Below are positions 47,629 through 57,309 of a stretch of 64,000 nt of DNA, piece after piece. The notes beneath the pieces are model-generated. The model was not told where the DNA came from and made no database searches. It saw only the letters and a program-made list of their open reading frames with translations. A program made the translations under genes and the position numbers. The stretch is from CAYMEK01 sp964389305. Its GTDB lineage: Bacteria; Spirochaetota; Spirochaetia; SZUA-6; DRHE01. The stretch's first letter is position 1. Every line of letters begins with the position of its first letter. The DNA lies in the NCBI GenBank assembly GCA_964389305.1, contig CAYMEK010000006.1, positions 1 through 64,000 on the forward strand, in the 5' to 3' direction.

Positions 47629-48639
47629 CTAATGCTGCTCTTGTTCTTGCTTCTGCTCGACCAGCTCCGCGATGGGCTTCAAAATCCCTTTAAGGCGCCA
47701 TTCGGAGACCCTGTAGATATATTCGCGCTCTTCCCGGGCTACGTAAGCCTGATTCTCCCCGGTCAGCGAGCCGACCAGCAGGCGAAAATCCCTGTCGTCC
47801 AGTGTGGAAATAAGGATCTCGGCCGACGGCTCGTCCAACCCAGCTTCTTCGGCGGAAACCGCCACGGCGAAGTCCGTACCCTCCAGATCCGCCAGATCAC
47901 TGGCCAGGCGGTCAACGGCGTCACTGTCAAGCCTGATATCGGACTCTCCGGCCACCTGCCAGAGTCCGGGCTGCTCGTTGCTGAGCAACAGTGTGTAATC
48001 AAGATCTCCGGGACCGCCACTGGGAAACTCGAGATCGCTGCGCACGCTGATGCGCATGATGTCCCGGCCTTCCAGCTCTTCGGGCAGAATCAGCAGATGG
48101 GCCCAGAATCTGGTCTGAATATTGAGATAGTAGTGGAAGGCGCTGTTGGTCAATATGACCTCATTCGATCCTTCCAGCCGAACGTAATTGTCATTGCCTC
48201 CCGCAGAAGACTTGCCGACGATCAGATCCACCAGGGCCTGTCCGGAAGCATCCAGAAGTTGAATGCGGCTGGCGGCATCCGTGCCGACCTCGAAATCGGT
48301 CCAGGAATCGGGATTGTCGGTGACGATCCTGGTCCGTTTCAGCTCCTCGAGAAAGTCGAAAAACGTATCTATTCTGGATTTAGAAGCCGGGAACATCTGA
48401 TCCCCCACCGGGATGCTCCAGCTCCCCCCGCTTCTGGCCAGCTCCAGGCTTCCCTCCGCACTCGCCAGGGTAATTTTCGCGACCAGCTCCTTTTTCAGGG
48501 CGGGAAGCAAGGGCGTTTCGGCTTCCCGCTTGCTCACCCTGGCTGGAGAAAAGACGAGCCCCAGGATATAGGCTCCGGCAAGCACGGCAATAAGGATACT
48601 AAGAACAAGGACCTGACGCCGAAACGATAAAGTTGTCAT
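47629..48639 (-). CDS. DUF4340-type membrane-anchored protein of the Gld ABC operon
   Basis: A 336-residue protein with one N-terminal transmembrane helix (VLVLSILIAVLAGAYILGLV) and a large extracytoplasmic beta-rich domain. The repeated pattern ITLASAEGSLELARSGGSWS and LQVAGESDIRLDSDAVDRLA matches DUF4340, a domain often encoded next to GldG-type proteins. It ends with a charged tail rich in Glu and Gln. It starts three bases after the gldG-like stop and is the last gene of the operon. The molecular role is unknown, probably part of the transporter's extracytoplasmic complex. Confidence 0.82.
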   Translation of the reverse strand: MTTLSFRRQVLVLSILIAVLAGAYILGLVFSPARVSKREAETPLLPALKKELVAKITLASAEGSLELARSGGSWSIPVGDQMFPASKSRIDTFFDFLEELKRTRIVTDNPDSWTDFEVGTDAASRIQLLDASGQALVDLIVGKSSAGGNDNYVRLEGSNEVILTNSAFHYYLNIQTRFWAHLLILPEELEGRDIMRISVRSDLEFPSGGPGDLDYTLLLSNEQPGLWQVAGESDIRLDSDAVDRLASDLADLEGTDFAVAVSAEEAGLDEPSAEILISTLDDRDFRLLVGSLTGENQAYVAREEREYIYRVSEWRLKGILKPIAELVEQKQEQEQH

Positions 48640-48642
48640 ACG

Positions 48643-50244
48643 CTATCCCTCCTGTTCCCGCAACGTGCGTTTGCGACGCCTGTACACCAGCCGTAGAATC
48701 CCGTAGGCTATCACGAGCAGAGGAACGATCACCAGGTTGAACAGTTGAGTGAACAGCGCGGCGCGCAGCCGTGCCTCCGGGTTCTGGATATTGTCGAGCC
48801 GCATATCTCTGACCACCCGGGTCTTGATCTCCAGCAGATCCTCCGAGTTGCTCAGCCACTCGGCAACATTGGCCAGGAACTCCAGGTTGTAGCTCGCCCC
48901 GCTGTACTGGTACAGCTCGCTGGCGAAATCCGTGTCCCCAACAACCACTAACCTGGACTCCGCGCCCGTTTCCACGATGTCCGACCAGTTCCGCTCCTCT
49001 CCCTCGCGGGTGGGAATGTCTCGACCCTTGAAGTAGCTGGTGAACGAGCCGCGCAGGGTCGCCGCCAGCGGGTACTGCCCCTGGCTCGGATGATCCGTAG
49101 CCAGCAGCATGGCAGCCTGCTGCGGATTGGTCTGGTAAGGTCCCTGATCCTGGGTCCAGGCGTCGGGTGTGGTGCTGGCAATCACTTGCGCCTCGACGCC
49201 CGGCCCGGCTTTCAGCTCGATGGGGCTGGGCCAGTACAGGTCCAGCCCCTGGAACCGGGCGGTGATGGGATTGTCGTGGGATACGAACTGGTCGGCCACC
49301 GTTATCCAGTAGGGATACTTGTCCATAACCTCCCACATGATCTGCCCGAAGATCTGCCTGGGGATGCGGAAGTTCTTGCAGTACTTATCCAGCACCAGGG
49401 ACTGTTTCACCTGTACTCCATAACCGGAAAGCATGTCCAGGACGGCTGTGTTTTCCAGTTTAACAGGTATAATCCCTCTCATCAGATCCATGTCCAGGCC
49501 CTCGACCGCGAACAGCGCGCGGCCGCCGGCCATCAGGTACTGGTCGATGGGAAACAGGTCGAAGCTATCCAGGTCCCGCCCGCCGAGGACGAACAGCACG
49601 TCTACATCCTGGGGGATGTCCTCCCCGCGGTTGATCTCCCTCACGGTGAAATCCCGCGACAGGGTTGCCCGCAGGCTGGAGAAATCGCTCTGCACATTTC
49701 TGCTGGCATCCCCGGAGAGCAGGCCGACCACCCGCTCCTCATTGCTGACAATCTTGCGAATTCGCGAGGTAAGGTCGTACTCGAGTGTCTCCACCCGGGT
49801 CACTACCGGTATAGTTTCGTAGCGATCGAGGTATTGAATAACGATTCCGGTATAGACCTGGGCGAAACTGCGCTCATCCTGTTCGATTACCTCGATCTGT
49901 TGAGGAAAGACGCCGAGGCTCTCGACCGTGGACAGCTCGCCCGATTTCACTGGATCGATCACCTCAACACGTATGGTTCCGCGGGAATAGGCGGCGTATT
50001 CGTACAACAGGTCCTCGATCTGAGCTGGAAAGGGATATAAGGATTTCAGCTTGTCTGAAACGTAGTAGGTCAGGTACACCCGATCCGGGATCTCCAGAAA
50101 AAGCTGCCGGGAAATCCTGGAGATCGTGAAGGCCTTGTTTTCAGTCAGATCGATATGGGTAAAAAACCTGCTGGAGTTCAAGCCGATAGCCAGGATCAGG
50201 AGCAATCCGAGAACGAATATGATAATTTCTGCACGTTTGTTCAT
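48643..50244 (-). CDS. GldG-like ABC transporter auxiliary protein
   Basis: A 533-residue protein anchored by an N-terminal helix (IIIFVLGLLLILAIGLNSS) and a C-terminal helix (LFNLVIVPLLVIAYGILRLV), followed by RRRKRTLRE. Between them is a GldG-like domain: DLTENKAFTISRISRQLF, YPFPAQIEDLLYEYAAYS, and a ThuA-like part with DVDVLFVLGGRDLDSFDLF. It works with the ATPase and permease just upstream. Such complexes are needed for gliding in Bacteroidetes but are common in non-gliding bacteria, where the cargo is unknown. Confidence 0.88.
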   Translation of the reverse strand: MNKRAEIIIFVLGLLLILAIGLNSSRFFTHIDLTENKAFTISRISRQLFLEIPDRVYLTYYVSDKLKSLYPFPAQIEDLLYEYAAYSRGTIRVEVIDPVKSGELSTVESLGVFPQQIEVIEQDERSFAQVYTGIVIQYLDRYETIPVVTRVETLEYDLTSRIRKIVSNEERVVGLLSGDASRNVQSDFSSLRATLSRDFTVREINRGEDIPQDVDVLFVLGGRDLDSFDLFPIDQYLMAGGRALFAVEGLDMDLMRGIIPVKLENTAVLDMLSGYGVQVKQSLVLDKYCKNFRIPRQIFGQIMWEVMDKYPYWITVADQFVSHDNPITARFQGLDLYWPSPIELKAGPGVEAQVIASTTPDAWTQDQGPYQTNPQQAAMLLATDHPSQGQYPLAATLRGSFTSYFKGRDIPTREGEERNWSDIVETGAESRLVVVGDTDFASELYQYSGASYNLEFLANVAEWLSNSEDLLEIKTRVVRDMRLDNIQNPEARLRAALFTQLFNLVIVPLLVIAYGILRLVYRRRKRTLREQEG

Positions 50245-50259
50245 CGCCTTACCTCCGGG

Positions 50260-50982
50260 TTACCATTTTTGGAATACCAGCGTTTTGATGTTCAGATAGA
50301 GAAACAGGCCGGCGACGACCAGGTAATAGAATAGATCCCGTGTATCGATCAACCCTCTCTGGAAATTATTGAAGTGGTAGCCTAGAGAGACGAAGTTGAA
50401 GATTCCCGCCGCCCAGGGTGGCAAGGTTACGATCTGATTCACCCGTGAAATCAGGGTCAAGACGAGCAGCACGAACAGGCTGATTAGAAAAGAGCTTATC
50501 TGGTTGGTGACCAGTGAGGAAATGAACAACCCTACGGCAATGCCCGCAGCGCCGAGGACGACGACGCCGATGTACTGGCTGAGTATCTCACCCCAGTCGA
50601 AATCCCCGAAACGGCTCAACAGTAGCGGCAGCGGTAGGGTCAGTGCCGCCATGATCAACAGAAGAACCAGCGCGGCCAGGAACTTGCCGAGCACCACGGT
50701 GCTCTCACGGAAGGGCAGGGTCATTAGCACTTCCATGGTCCCCAGTTTTTTCTCTTCGGCCCAGCTTCTCATGGTCAGGGCGGGTATTACGATCATAAAA
50801 ACCACGGGAATCACCGAAAAGAAATCGCGCAGAGAGGCGACATCGGCGGCAAAAAAGGACTGCAGGTAAAAAACCCAGATGGAGGAGAATATGAGAAACG
50901 TGACCACGACTACATAGGCTATGGGTGAATTGAAATACGATTTCAGCTCTTTCCTGATAACGGGCAGGATGTTAGTGAACAT
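50260..50982 (-). CDS. ABC transporter permease (GldF-like)
   Basis: A 240-residue ABC-2 type permease with six hydrophobic segments (for example AYVVVVTFLIFSSIWVFYL, FLAALVLLLIMAALTLPLPL and FLISLFVLLVLTLISRV). EEKKLGTMEVLMTLPFRE is the cytoplasmic coupling region typical of this family. It overlaps the ATPase gene by 11 bases and precedes gldG-like by 15 bases, so the three form the membrane core of one exporter-type complex. Confidence 0.9.
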   Translation of the reverse strand: MFTNILPVIRKELKSYFNSPIAYVVVVTFLIFSSIWVFYLQSFFAADVASLRDFFSVIPVVFMIVIPALTMRSWAEEKKLGTMEVLMTLPFRESTVVLGKFLAALVLLLIMAALTLPLPLLLSRFGDFDWGEILSQYIGVVVLGAAGIAVGLFISSLVTNQISSFLISLFVLLVLTLISRVNQIVTLPPWAAGIFNFVSLGYHFNNFQRGLIDTRDLFYYLVVAGLFLYLNIKTLVFQKW

Positions 50983-51916
50983 CTGAAGCTCCCTCCCTGG
51001 TCAGTCTTATGAACAGCTCTTCCAGGCTCACGCGCTTCGGAACCATGGCCAGGATCTTGTATCCCGAAGCGACTGCCCAATCGAATACGGCTTCCTCGGC
51101 ATTGGATTCGGGCAGCAGCGATAACTCGATCTGGTATCGCTCCTGTCCCAGCTTGGCGCTGCGGAGCAGCTCTCGTACGCCCGGCACACCGGCCACTCCG
51201 GCAGGCTTACCGGCTCCTTTGAGCACCAACTCCAGGAGCACCTCGCCCTTCATCTCCCGGTTGATCTCCTCCGGAGTTCCCTTGGCCACGATCTGTCCTT
51301 CGTTCAGTATGAGCACCCGGCCGCAGGTCGCTTCCACCTCCTGGAGAATGTGGGTGGAAAGGATTACGGTCTTTTCCTCCCCGAGACGCTTGATCAGCTC
51401 CCGTATCTCGATAATCTGATTGGGGTCCAGCCCGGTGGTAGGTTCGTCCAGGATCAGAATTTGCGGGTCGTGGAGAATCGCCTGGGCCAACCCGGTCCTT
51501 TGACGAAATCCCTTTGAGATCGTCTCGATGCTCCTGTAGACAACGCTCTGCAGCCCGCACTCCTCGATAGCCCACTCGATCCGCTCCTGCCGGGTGGGAC
51601 TCTTGAGGGAGCGGGCTTCGGACATAAAATCGAGGTACTCTAGCACGTTCAGGTCCGTGTACAGTGGAGCGTTTTCCGGCAGGTAGCCTACGGATCGCTT
51701 GATTTCCAGAGGGTTCTCGAAAATGTCATAGCCATTGAGCGTGGCCGTTCCATAGGTGGGGAATAGGTAGCAGGTCAGGATCTTCATAATGGTGGTCTTT
51801 CCCGCCCCGTTAGGACCGAGAAGCCCCACCACTTCGCCGGGATTGACGGCGAAGGATACTCCTTTCACCGCTTCCAGAGACCCGTAACGCCTGCCCAGGT
51901 TGCTTGCTTCGATCAT
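50972..51916 (-). CDS. ABC transporter ATP-binding protein (GldA-like)
   Basis: A 314-residue ATPase: Walker A GPNGAGKTTIM (Lys40), a signature region ISKGFRQRTGLAQ (the usual LSxGQ is replaced by SKGFRQ, common in ABC-2 exporters), Walker B ILILDEPTTGLDPNQ and the switch His in ILSTHILQE. The C-terminal 90 residues are a regulatory extension typical of ABC-2 type ATPases. AGGAAAGG precedes ATG 51916. It is the first gene of the four-gene operon that runs to 47629. Confidence 0.93.
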   Translation of the reverse strand: MIEASNLGRRYGSLEAVKGVSFAVNPGEVVGLLGPNGAGKTTIMKILTCYLFPTYGTATLNGYDIFENPLEIKRSVGYLPENAPLYTDLNVLEYLDFMSEARSLKSPTRQERIEWAIEECGLQSVVYRSIETISKGFRQRTGLAQAILHDPQILILDEPTTGLDPNQIIEIRELIKRLGEEKTVILSTHILQEVEATCGRVLILNEGQIVAKGTPEEINREMKGEVLLELVLKGAGKPAGVAGVPGVRELLRSAKLGQERYQIELSLLPESNAEEAVFDWAVASGYKILAMVPKRVSLEELFIRLTREGASDVH

Positions 51917-52005
51917 GTATCGACCTTTCCTGACTATTGATTTAAAAAGTCAACGTGTAAAAACGAAATACGTTGCGCCTAAAATAAACCCACGGTCCCG
52001 TAACG

Positions 52006-52953
52006 TCAAGCCTTCCCCGGGCCTTTTGACTCCGGATAGGGCAGATCTATCGCCTGCAGGTCCCTGGTAAGAAAGGCCTGAGGAAAGATCTTCCTGGCCT
52101 GCTGCAGCAGGTTCTTCAAGTCCCGCTCGGTGTAGCGTGGGCTGTAATGGATCAAACCGAGGCGTCCGACCTGCGCCTGTCTGGCAATCTGAGCGGCCTG
52201 CTGCACCGTAAGGTGCTTCTTGTCCCCGGCATCTCCGGCCAGCTCTTCACCGAACATCCCTTCACAGATCAGCAGGTCCGCATCCTTCAGGAAGTCCGCC
52301 AACCCCGGAACCCAGGTTGTGTCCGTGACAAAGCAGAATTTCCGACCCGGACGCCCGGGTCCCATTACCTGCTCGGGCAGGATCCGGCGCCCCGAATCGA
52401 GAAGCACCGGCTGGCCACCCTGCAGCACCGACCACAATGGTCCCTTCGGCACCCCGAGGGCCTCGGCATTCTCCGGCTTGAACGCCCCGGGGCGCATCTC
52501 CTCTTCGAGACAGAAAGCCAGACAGGGCTTGGTGTGGCGCAATGGATACGATCTCACCTTGTAGCCGTTGCCCTCGAACAGCACCTCCTGACCGTTCACC
52601 TCTCTTACCACGATCTCGTAGTTGATGTACATGTCGAGGATCCGCCTGCTCTCCTCTACGTATTCCTTGATCCGAGGCGGTCCGATTATATAGAGAGGCT
52701 CGTCCCGTTCTACCTGGGAGGAGAGCATCAGGATCCCGGGTATCCCCGTGACGTGGTCTGCGTGGGTGTGAGAAACGAAGATCACCGAAATTTTCTTCCA
52801 GCGCAGGGCCAGCTTGCGCAGAGAGACCTGGGTCCCCTCACCGCAGTCGAACAGCAGAAGCTCCCCTTCCCTGCGCAGCAGCACAGAGGTTAGGCTTCTC
52901 GACGGCAGGGGCATCATGCCTCCGGTTCCGAGTATAAATAGCTCCATATTCAT
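52006..52953 (-). CDS. rnz: Ribonuclease Z
   Basis: A 315-residue metallo-beta-lactamase-fold tRNA 3'-processing endonuclease. The zinc motif HTHADH is at residues 62-67 (His62, His64, Asp66, His67), preceded by FDCGEGTQVSLRKL. LRHTKPCLAFCLEEE, FVTDTTW and HYSPRYTERDLKNLL complete the family pattern. It trims precursor tRNAs that lack an encoded CCA. Two start codons (52953 and 52947) are possible. A tandem 16-base duplication lies directly upstream at 52962-52993. Confidence 0.95.
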   Translation of the reverse strand: MNMELFILGTGGMMPLPSRSLTSVLLRREGELLLFDCGEGTQVSLRKLALRWKKISVIFVSHTHADHVTGIPGILMLSSQVERDEPLYIIGPPRIKEYVEESRRILDMYINYEIVVREVNGQEVLFEGNGYKVRSYPLRHTKPCLAFCLEEEMRPGAFKPENAEALGVPKGPLWSVLQGGQPVLLDSGRRILPEQVMGPGRPGRKFCFVTDTTWVPGLADFLKDADLLICEGMFGEELAGDAGDKKHLTVQQAAQIARQAQVGRLGLIHYSPRYTERDLKNLLQQARKIFPQAFLTRDLQAIDLPYPESKGPGKA

Positions 52954-52961
52954 GTTTTGCG

Positions 52962-52993
52962 ATCGAGATTCCTGTCAATCGAGATTTCTGTCA
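52962..52993. repeat. Tandem 16-base duplication upstream of rnz
   Basis: ATCGAGATTCCTGTCA (52962-52977) is followed directly by ATCGAGATTTCTGTCA (52978-52993), with one mismatch. It begins nine bases before the rnz start codon (reading from the gene) and includes a TTGACA-like hexamer on the minus strand at the junction. Confidence 0.9.
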
Positions 52994-53040
52994 TTGGTAA
53001 CACAGAAGCCGATGTTTAGGAAGTGCTTGCAGCTCGCTCT

Positions 53041-56031
53041 TCAATCGGGCAGCTCGACAATCGCTCCTCCGAGCTTCCGTAGCTGTTCCTTCTCCCGTTC
53101 CAAGGCGTCGGGGTGCGTAAGCAGGGTCGAGAAACCCCGGCCGAAACCTTCAAGAAGGCGGCCGGCGGCGCTTCTCATCTGCTCCCGGGTACAGTGGATC
53201 AGTGCGTCCCTTCTGGCCTGGCGCTGCTCGTCGCTGACGCCGAGCAGCACCCTCTTCAAGGCCACAAAGCCCTTTTCCCCTGGGGCCAGGGGCTTGTCTT
53301 CCTGTCCCGCGGTTCCGAGTACAATTTTCTCAAACGAACCGGCGTCGATATCCGTTTGCGAGGCGAAGATCAACGCGTCGCGAAAAGCTTGCAGGGTTTC
53401 CAGCAAGTTGGGGTCCCGGTACGAGGAGAAGGTAAACAGCGACTCCAGTCCGTTGGCCGCAGCATGTGCTCCGTAGGCTCCTCCCTTCATCCGCACCCGC
53501 TCCCAGAGAAACCCGGTTTGAAGGAAATGGGCCAGCACCGTTTCGTGGGCATGCTCGCTGCTCCCGAAGGCGCTCGCCGGGAGCGAGTGGGCGGCAAAGC
53601 TTACGTTCATCGAGCCCAACAGCGTCTCCAGGGCCTCGGCCTGTTTCGTCGTTTCCTTCGCCGGCCCGGAAGCGCCGGGGGCGGAAGGTCGCCCGGAAGG
53701 CAGGGAGGAGACCAGCATTTGCGCAGCTTCGCCGACGCGGTCCAGAACACCCTGTTCACAGGTGAGGTTCAGGAACAACCTCCCTTTGCAGATCAATTCC
53801 GCCCGCAGATCATTGAGGGAGGCGGAGATCCGATCCAGGTTGCCGTCCAGGCCGGAAACGAGCCGCGAGAGCCATAGAACCTGGTCGACCCCGTCCCAAC
53901 GCTCCTCGACAGCCAGGGCGGCGGACAACCTGCTAGCCGCCCGCAAGGAGGCATAGTGGCTGCCGGCGGGAACGAGGGAAGCCTTCAAGTCGTTCAGCAT
54001 CTCTAGTACGATGGTCTTGAGTCGTTTCCGGTCCTGGAACGCCGCCTCGAGGAGCAGCCTTCGCACCAGCTCCAGGCCGGACTCCACGTTCTGCTCCAGC
54101 AGCTTCACCCTGATTATTAGCTGCTGACGTACGCCACCCCGAAACGCGGCCGGGGTGCCTGCGCTCAGGACGGCGGCCAAGCCCCCGGTTAAAAGAGAGA
54201 GCCGGCGGGCCACGTCGTAGTAGGGCATTCCAGGCAGGCCGCTTCCGGGTAACGCCCGGCTGAACAATGGCAGGAAATCCATCAGCTCATCGTCCAGCCC
54301 GGCAGTATCGAACACCAGATCGATATACACGATTTCATTGGTGAACAGGTCGTGAAACAGCACCGGGCGGCCGATTTGCGGCAGGACGAATTCACCCGGC
54401 ACAGTCTCGACCTCTGCGCGTATATCCTCCAGGTTCAGTGCCGGAATCCTGGCCGCCGCTTCCGGGCTGTCCGGCTGCTCCTGGAATCTTTTCAACCGTT
54501 CGGCCGCCTGCCGGACCTCCCGCCATCCCTCCTCTCCGAGAGATCGCTCGAGGGCCTGCAGCTGCCGGTGCTCCTGTTCGGCCTCCCTGGGACCCTGCTC
54601 GGGATCAGGACGAACGATAACCGTGGACCTGTGGTGATTGGCCAGCAGATACCCCTCGATGAGACTCTCGAAGTATCGTCCCCGCTCAACCTGCTCCTTG
54701 AGAACGTCCATCCAGCGGCGAAACTCCAGGGTGGTCTGCGGATCCACTCCACGCAGCCACCCTCGCAGAGCCCTGCGCATAAGCACCAGGGAGTAGGGAC
54801 GGCCGCCGCGCTGGATCTCGCGGTTGCGGAACTCCACCCGGTGCAGGGCCGCCTGCACAGATTCCTCCTCGATACCGAGGTCCACCAGTTCCTCCAGGGT
54901 ACCCAGTACCACCCGTTCAATGTCGCCGGTGCGCTCAGGATCAGTGCCTCGCAGCCCCACCGTAAACACCAGCTCACCCAGTTCCGTTTCCAGCCCTGTG
55001 GCCGGCGACAGGTCGTGGCCCAGCCTCGATTCCAGAAGAGCCTTCTGCAGGGCTGCTCCTTCATTTCCGACCAGAAGCTCGGCAAGTACCACGATGGAAA
55101 GCATCCTCAGGGGATCCGTTACCGGAACGGTGAGCCAGTTCAAGGTGACTGTGCTCCGGCCGCCCGACGTCCGGGCCCGCGCTTCGGCCAGTGGATAGGT
55201 TTGATCCAAGTGACGAGGCTGTCTCCAGCGCGGCTGCGGCGATACCGAGGAATCGATCCCGGCAGGTTGAAAACGAGCCAGGAAATGCTCCTCGAGAAAC
55301 TCCAGGGTGCGCCTGGTGGGTATATTCCCGTACAGAAAGATCTTGCAGTTGGCTGGATGGTAGAAACGGCGATGACAGTCCCGAAGTTGCCGAAGGGTCA
55401 GCTCGGGGATGTGCGCCGGATGGCCTCCGGATTCCAACCCGTACGGTGAATTGGGAAACAGGCTGTGCAGCGAAGCGCGGGCTACCACGGACTCCGAACT
55501 GGAAAACACTCCCTTCATCTCGTTCAATACCACCCCGGTGCGTGTAAGCCGCCCGTTCCCTTCTTCGGCGTCGACGGGCTCAACGTGGTGGGCCTCCTGC
55601 ATAAACGCCTCTTCGCTGAGCAGGGGAAAAAACACAGCATCTGCGTATACGTACAGGAGATTGAAGAAATCCTTTTCCACCAGACTGCTCGCGGGGTACA
55701 CCGTCTTGTCGGGAAAAGTGAAGGCATTGAGGAAAGTCTTGGTGCTGGACTGCAGCAGCACGAGGAAGGGATCCTTGAGAGGAAAACGCTCGGATCCGCA
55801 GAGCACCGCGTGCTCCAGGATATGAAAAGCACCGGTGTTGTCACTTGGCGGGGTGCGGAAGACGAGGGCGAAGAGATTCTCGGGATCATCGTTAACCAGG
55901 TGAAACACCTCGCAACCGGTTATCCGGTGGCGAAACCGCACGCCCGTAGCACCATATTCGGGCAGCGGCTTGCTGGAGATCCTATCGAAACCTGGCAGAT
56001 GGTCTTCCCTGGATCTGGCTGTAGGCGTCAT
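53041..56031 (-). CDS. M16C-family metallopeptidase (presequence protease/Cym1-like)
   Basis: A 996-residue zinc peptidase, the usual length of the PreP/Cym1 group. The inverted zinc motif HILEH is at residues 70-74 (His70, Glu73, His74) and is followed by GSERFPLKDPFLVLLQSS, TFLNAFTFPDKTVYPASS and the distal Glu region EEAFMQEAHHVE. Four M16 repeats are expected; the third and fourth (from about residue 520) are catalytically silent, with VRMKGGAYGAHAAANG near the C-terminus. No signal peptide is seen, so it probably degrades peptides in the cytoplasm. An AGGAG lies 13 bases upstream. Confidence 0.94.
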   Translation of the reverse strand: MTPTARSREDHLPGFDRISSKPLPEYGATGVRFRHRITGCEVFHLVNDDPENLFALVFRTPPSDNTGAFHILEHAVLCGSERFPLKDPFLVLLQSSTKTFLNAFTFPDKTVYPASSLVEKDFFNLLYVYADAVFFPLLSEEAFMQEAHHVEPVDAEEGNGRLTRTGVVLNEMKGVFSSSESVVARASLHSLFPNSPYGLESGGHPAHIPELTLRQLRDCHRRFYHPANCKIFLYGNIPTRRTLEFLEEHFLARFQPAGIDSSVSPQPRWRQPRHLDQTYPLAEARARTSGGRSTVTLNWLTVPVTDPLRMLSIVVLAELLVGNEGAALQKALLESRLGHDLSPATGLETELGELVFTVGLRGTDPERTGDIERVVLGTLEELVDLGIEEESVQAALHRVEFRNREIQRGGRPYSLVLMRRALRGWLRGVDPQTTLEFRRWMDVLKEQVERGRYFESLIEGYLLANHHRSTVIVRPDPEQGPREAEQEHRQLQALERSLGEEGWREVRQAAERLKRFQEQPDSPEAAARIPALNLEDIRAEVETVPGEFVLPQIGRPVLFHDLFTNEIVYIDLVFDTAGLDDELMDFLPLFSRALPGSGLPGMPYYDVARRLSLLTGGLAAVLSAGTPAAFRGGVRQQLIIRVKLLEQNVESGLELVRRLLLEAAFQDRKRLKTIVLEMLNDLKASLVPAGSHYASLRAASRLSAALAVEERWDGVDQVLWLSRLVSGLDGNLDRISASLNDLRAELICKGRLFLNLTCEQGVLDRVGEAAQMLVSSLPSGRPSAPGASGPAKETTKQAEALETLLGSMNVSFAAHSLPASAFGSSEHAHETVLAHFLQTGFLWERVRMKGGAYGAHAAANGLESLFTFSSYRDPNLLETLQAFRDALIFASQTDIDAGSFEKIVLGTAGQEDKPLAPGEKGFVALKRVLLGVSDEQRQARRDALIHCTREQMRSAAGRLLEGFGRGFSTLLTHPDALEREKEQLRKLGGAIVELPD

Positions 56032-56176
56032 GAGTCGGTTCTTCTCCTGCTGTTCCTACCTCGGCTGGGCTCGAAAGCGATAATCCTGCAGCCGGTTTAC
56101 TTTGGTAAGAATATAGTCAACCCCGAGCCCTCTGTCCAATGCCGCCCCGCTATTGATATACTTCCCCGGTTGAGCA

Positions 56177-57181
56177 ATGAACATGATCGATATGATCACC
56201 CGCAAGACCCGGGCCAAAATCGTTCAATGTATCCGCTCCTTTTTTATAGACCGGGGCTACCTGGAGGTCGACACTCCCCTGCTCTCTGCCTTTCTCATCC
56301 CCGAAGGCCACCTGGAGGTTTTTCGAACCCGCCTCGAGTCGCCGGCGGACAGCCCCCGCGACCTTTACCTGGTTCCCTCCCCCGAGCTGTGGATGAAACG
56401 GCTGCTCGCCGAGGGCAGCGGCAGCATCTTTCAGATCTGCAAATCGTTTCGCAACCGGGAACCTCTCTCTGCACTGCATAACCCGGAGTTCACGATGCTC
56501 GAGTGGTACACCGTAGGAGCGGATTATCTGGATTCTGTAGAGGTATTGGAAGTGTTGTTCGTTTCTTTGTTCCGCCAGCTGGGTGAGAGCCCGATCCGGG
56601 AGTACCGCGGCGAAAGACTCGACTGCTCTCCTCCGTTCCTGCGGCTTTCCATGGACGAGGCATTCGCCCGCTGGCTGGGAAAGCCTCTAGGCGAGCTGAC
56701 CGGCTGCCGGGCCATGCGGGCTGCCGCCGAGAACAGAGGGCTGGTCTGTACAGAGGCGGACCGCTGGGAGGATCTTTTTCACAAGGTATTTCTGGCCTTC
56801 GTCGAACCCAGGCTCCCTCGAGATCGAGCGGTAGTTCTCTACGACTATCCCTCTCGGATTCCCACGCTGGCCCGCCGACGGGCAGGCACTCCCTGGTCAG
56901 AACGCTGGGAGCTGTACCTGGCCGGTGTCGAGCTGGCCAACTGTTACTCGGAGGAGACGGATCCCGAGCGGATCGAGGCCTTTTTTCGCACTCAGGAGGA
57001 CCTGAAACGACAGGCTGCAGTGCCCCACCCGAGCGACCGGGAGCTTTTACGGATCCTCCACCGCACGGGACTCCCGAAATGCTCGGGCGTAGCCTTGGGT
57101 CTGGACCGCTTGCTGCTCGTATTGCTCGGGCGGGAGTCCCTGCGGGAGCTGATTCCCTATTCCCGGGAGGTGTACCCTTGA
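56177..57181 (+). CDS. epmA: EF-P lysine-modifying ligase EpmA (PoxA/GenX)
   Basis: A 334-residue protein homologous to the catalytic core of class II lysyl-tRNA synthetase without an anticodon domain. Motif 1 is in FFIDRGYLEVDTPLL, motif 2 in FQICKSFRNREPLSALHNPEF with TMLEWY, and motif 3 in SGVALGLDRLLLVLLG. EpmA attaches beta-lysine to a conserved lysine of EF-P. The partner efp is 2.1 kb downstream on the same strand. The isomerase EpmB is not in the window. Alternative starts at 56183 and 56192 are possible. Confidence 0.93.
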   Translation: MNMIDMITRKTRAKIVQCIRSFFIDRGYLEVDTPLLSAFLIPEGHLEVFRTRLESPADSPRDLYLVPSPELWMKRLLAEGSGSIFQICKSFRNREPLSALHNPEFTMLEWYTVGADYLDSVEVLEVLFVSLFRQLGESPIREYRGERLDCSPPFLRLSMDEAFARWLGKPLGELTGCRAMRAAAENRGLVCTEADRWEDLFHKVFLAFVEPRLPRDRAVVLYDYPSRIPTLARRRAGTPWSERWELYLAGVELANCYSEETDPERIEAFFRTQEDLKRQAAVPHPSDRELLRILHRTGLPKCSGVALGLDRLLLVLLGRESLRELIPYSREVYP

Positions 57182-57309
57182 GCTGGACAGCCAGTGGCCA
57201 GGGGCCGAAGACGGGCGCCCAGGGAGTTGTAAAGCCGCCCCCCGCCGGGCCCGGAACGGGGGAAAGGAGAATTGATGGGAATGACTTCGAGAGGATGCGG
57301 AGTAGAAAA

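Noticed and set aside
48599..49336. 245-codon minus-strand frame overlapping the GldG-like gene
   Set aside because: It is rich in Gly, Ser, Arg and Gln from reading the GC-rich gene in another frame and overlaps a recognised domain.
55465..56481. 338-codon plus-strand frame spanning the M16 gene start and epmA start
   Set aside because: It crosses two recognised genes in another frame and shows no domain.
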